NCBI GenBank assembly: GCA_013813955.1
Contig: JACCQW010000450.1
Coordinates: 1-5,942 of the forward strand
Source: Solirubrobacterales bacterium
Lineage (GTDB): Bacteria; Actinomycetota; Thermoleophilia; Solirubrobacterales; Solirubrobacteraceae
Length of the DNA stretch: 5,942 bases
Reading direction: 5' to 3'
Positions 5,804-5,942 of the stretch are shown one piece after another; position 1 is the stretch's first letter, and each line of letters starts with the position of its first letter. Under the pieces are notes generated by a model that saw only the letters and a list, made by a program, of their open reading frames with translations, was not told where the DNA came from and made no database searches. Made by a program: the position numbers and the translations under genes.

Positions 5804-5809
5804 TAGGGT
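5804..5809 (+). promoter_or_regulatory. Candidate -10 element TAGGGT for the carbonic anhydrase gene
   Basis: TAGGGT (TANNNT) lies 7 nt before ATG 5817, placing the transcription start at about the start codon. Possible -35 matches are CTGACC (5783-5788, spacer 15) or TGGACT (5779-5784, spacer 19), each 4 of 6 to TTGACA. The overlapping AGGG (5805-5808) could instead be a Shine-Dalgarno with an 8-nt spacer. Confidence 0.4.
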
Positions 5810-5816
5810 GCGGTGA

Positions 5817-5942
5817 ATGGACGTGATCGACGAGCTGGTCGCCAACAACCGGGCCTTCGCGGCCTCGGTGCCCACGCAGCATCTGAACCTCCGCCCCCGG
5901 CGACGGCTGGCGATCGTGACGTGCATGGACTCGCGCCTGGAC
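5817..5942 (+). CDS. Beta-class carbonic anhydrase (partial, 3' end outside window)
   Basis: Only the first 42 residues are present. LAIVTCMDSRLD (31-42) contains the beta-carbonic anhydrase signature: Cys36 is the first zinc ligand and Asp38-Arg40 form the catalytic dyad. The enzyme interconverts CO2 and bicarbonate in the cytoplasm. The very short N-terminus before the motif (VIDELVANNRAFAAS) fits the compact form of roughly 160-170 residues common in actinobacteria. An in-frame TGA (5814-5816) directly before the ATG excludes an upstream start. It is divergent from the amidotransferase gene across 136 nt. The later His and Cys zinc ligands lie beyond the edge and cannot be checked. Confidence 0.88.
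   Translation, partial: MDVIDELVANNRAFAASVPTQHLNLRPRRRLAIVTCMDSRLD

Noticed and set aside
5105..5806. Plus-strand open frame antisense to the amidotransferase
   Set aside because: No recognisable motif; the minus-strand gene has all catalytic residues in place, and the frame runs into the divergent promoter region.
5680..5926. Upstream extension of the amidotransferase frame to 5926
   Set aside because: It would bury the Cys nucleophile internally, read through the divergent promoter and overlap the carbonic anhydrase gene antisense.

Overview
The window is compact, very GC-rich DNA with strong G/C preference at third codon positions, frequent GTG/TTG starts and short intergenic gaps. Gene content (class III CoA-transferase, soluble bacterial P450, NYN-domain protein, small beta-carbonic anhydrase, DUF2237 protein) fits a chromosomal segment of an actinobacterium. 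A Thermoleophilia/Solirubrobacterales-type lineage is possible, but that is an impression and not shown by the sequence. I see no mobile element, RNA gene, CRISPR array or phage gene.

Left half, plus strand (1-3314). After a probable 14-codon tail of an upstream gene, there is a CaiB/BaiF-type CoA-transferase that closely resembles, from memory, mesaconyl-CoA C1-C4 CoA transferase (2-methylfumaryl-CoA isomerase). A cytochrome P450 of the CYP125/CYP142-like kind follows 37 nt later, and 10 nt after that a short NYN-domain (YacP-like) nuclease with a TTG start. A 68-residue single-pass membrane protein of unknown function has its own strong Shine-Dalgarno. The first three genes are tightly spaced and probably co-transcribed. 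The CoA-transferase and P450 suggest breakdown of a branched or isoprenoid/steroid-like carbon skeleton; the substrate cannot be read from the sequence.

Right half, minus strand (5680-3319). A standalone class II glutamine amidotransferase overlaps by 4 nt a protein with two tandem cyclic-nucleotide-binding (CNB) domains and no DNA-binding domain. A DUF2237 protein follows 59 nt downstream and ends only 4 nt from the plus-strand membrane-protein gene. The first CNB domain keeps the Glu and Arg that bind cyclic nucleotide and the second has lost both. A cyclic-nucleotide-responsive amidotransferase module is the most interesting hypothesis in the window.

Right edge (5817-5942, plus). The first 42 codons of a beta-carbonic anhydrase are present, divergent from the amidotransferase across 136 nt that holds a bulged inverted repeat. 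Three genes that lack a good Shine-Dalgarno (carbonic anhydrase, amidotransferase, DUF2237) each have a -10-like hexamer 6-8 nt before the start codon, which suggests leaderless mRNAs.
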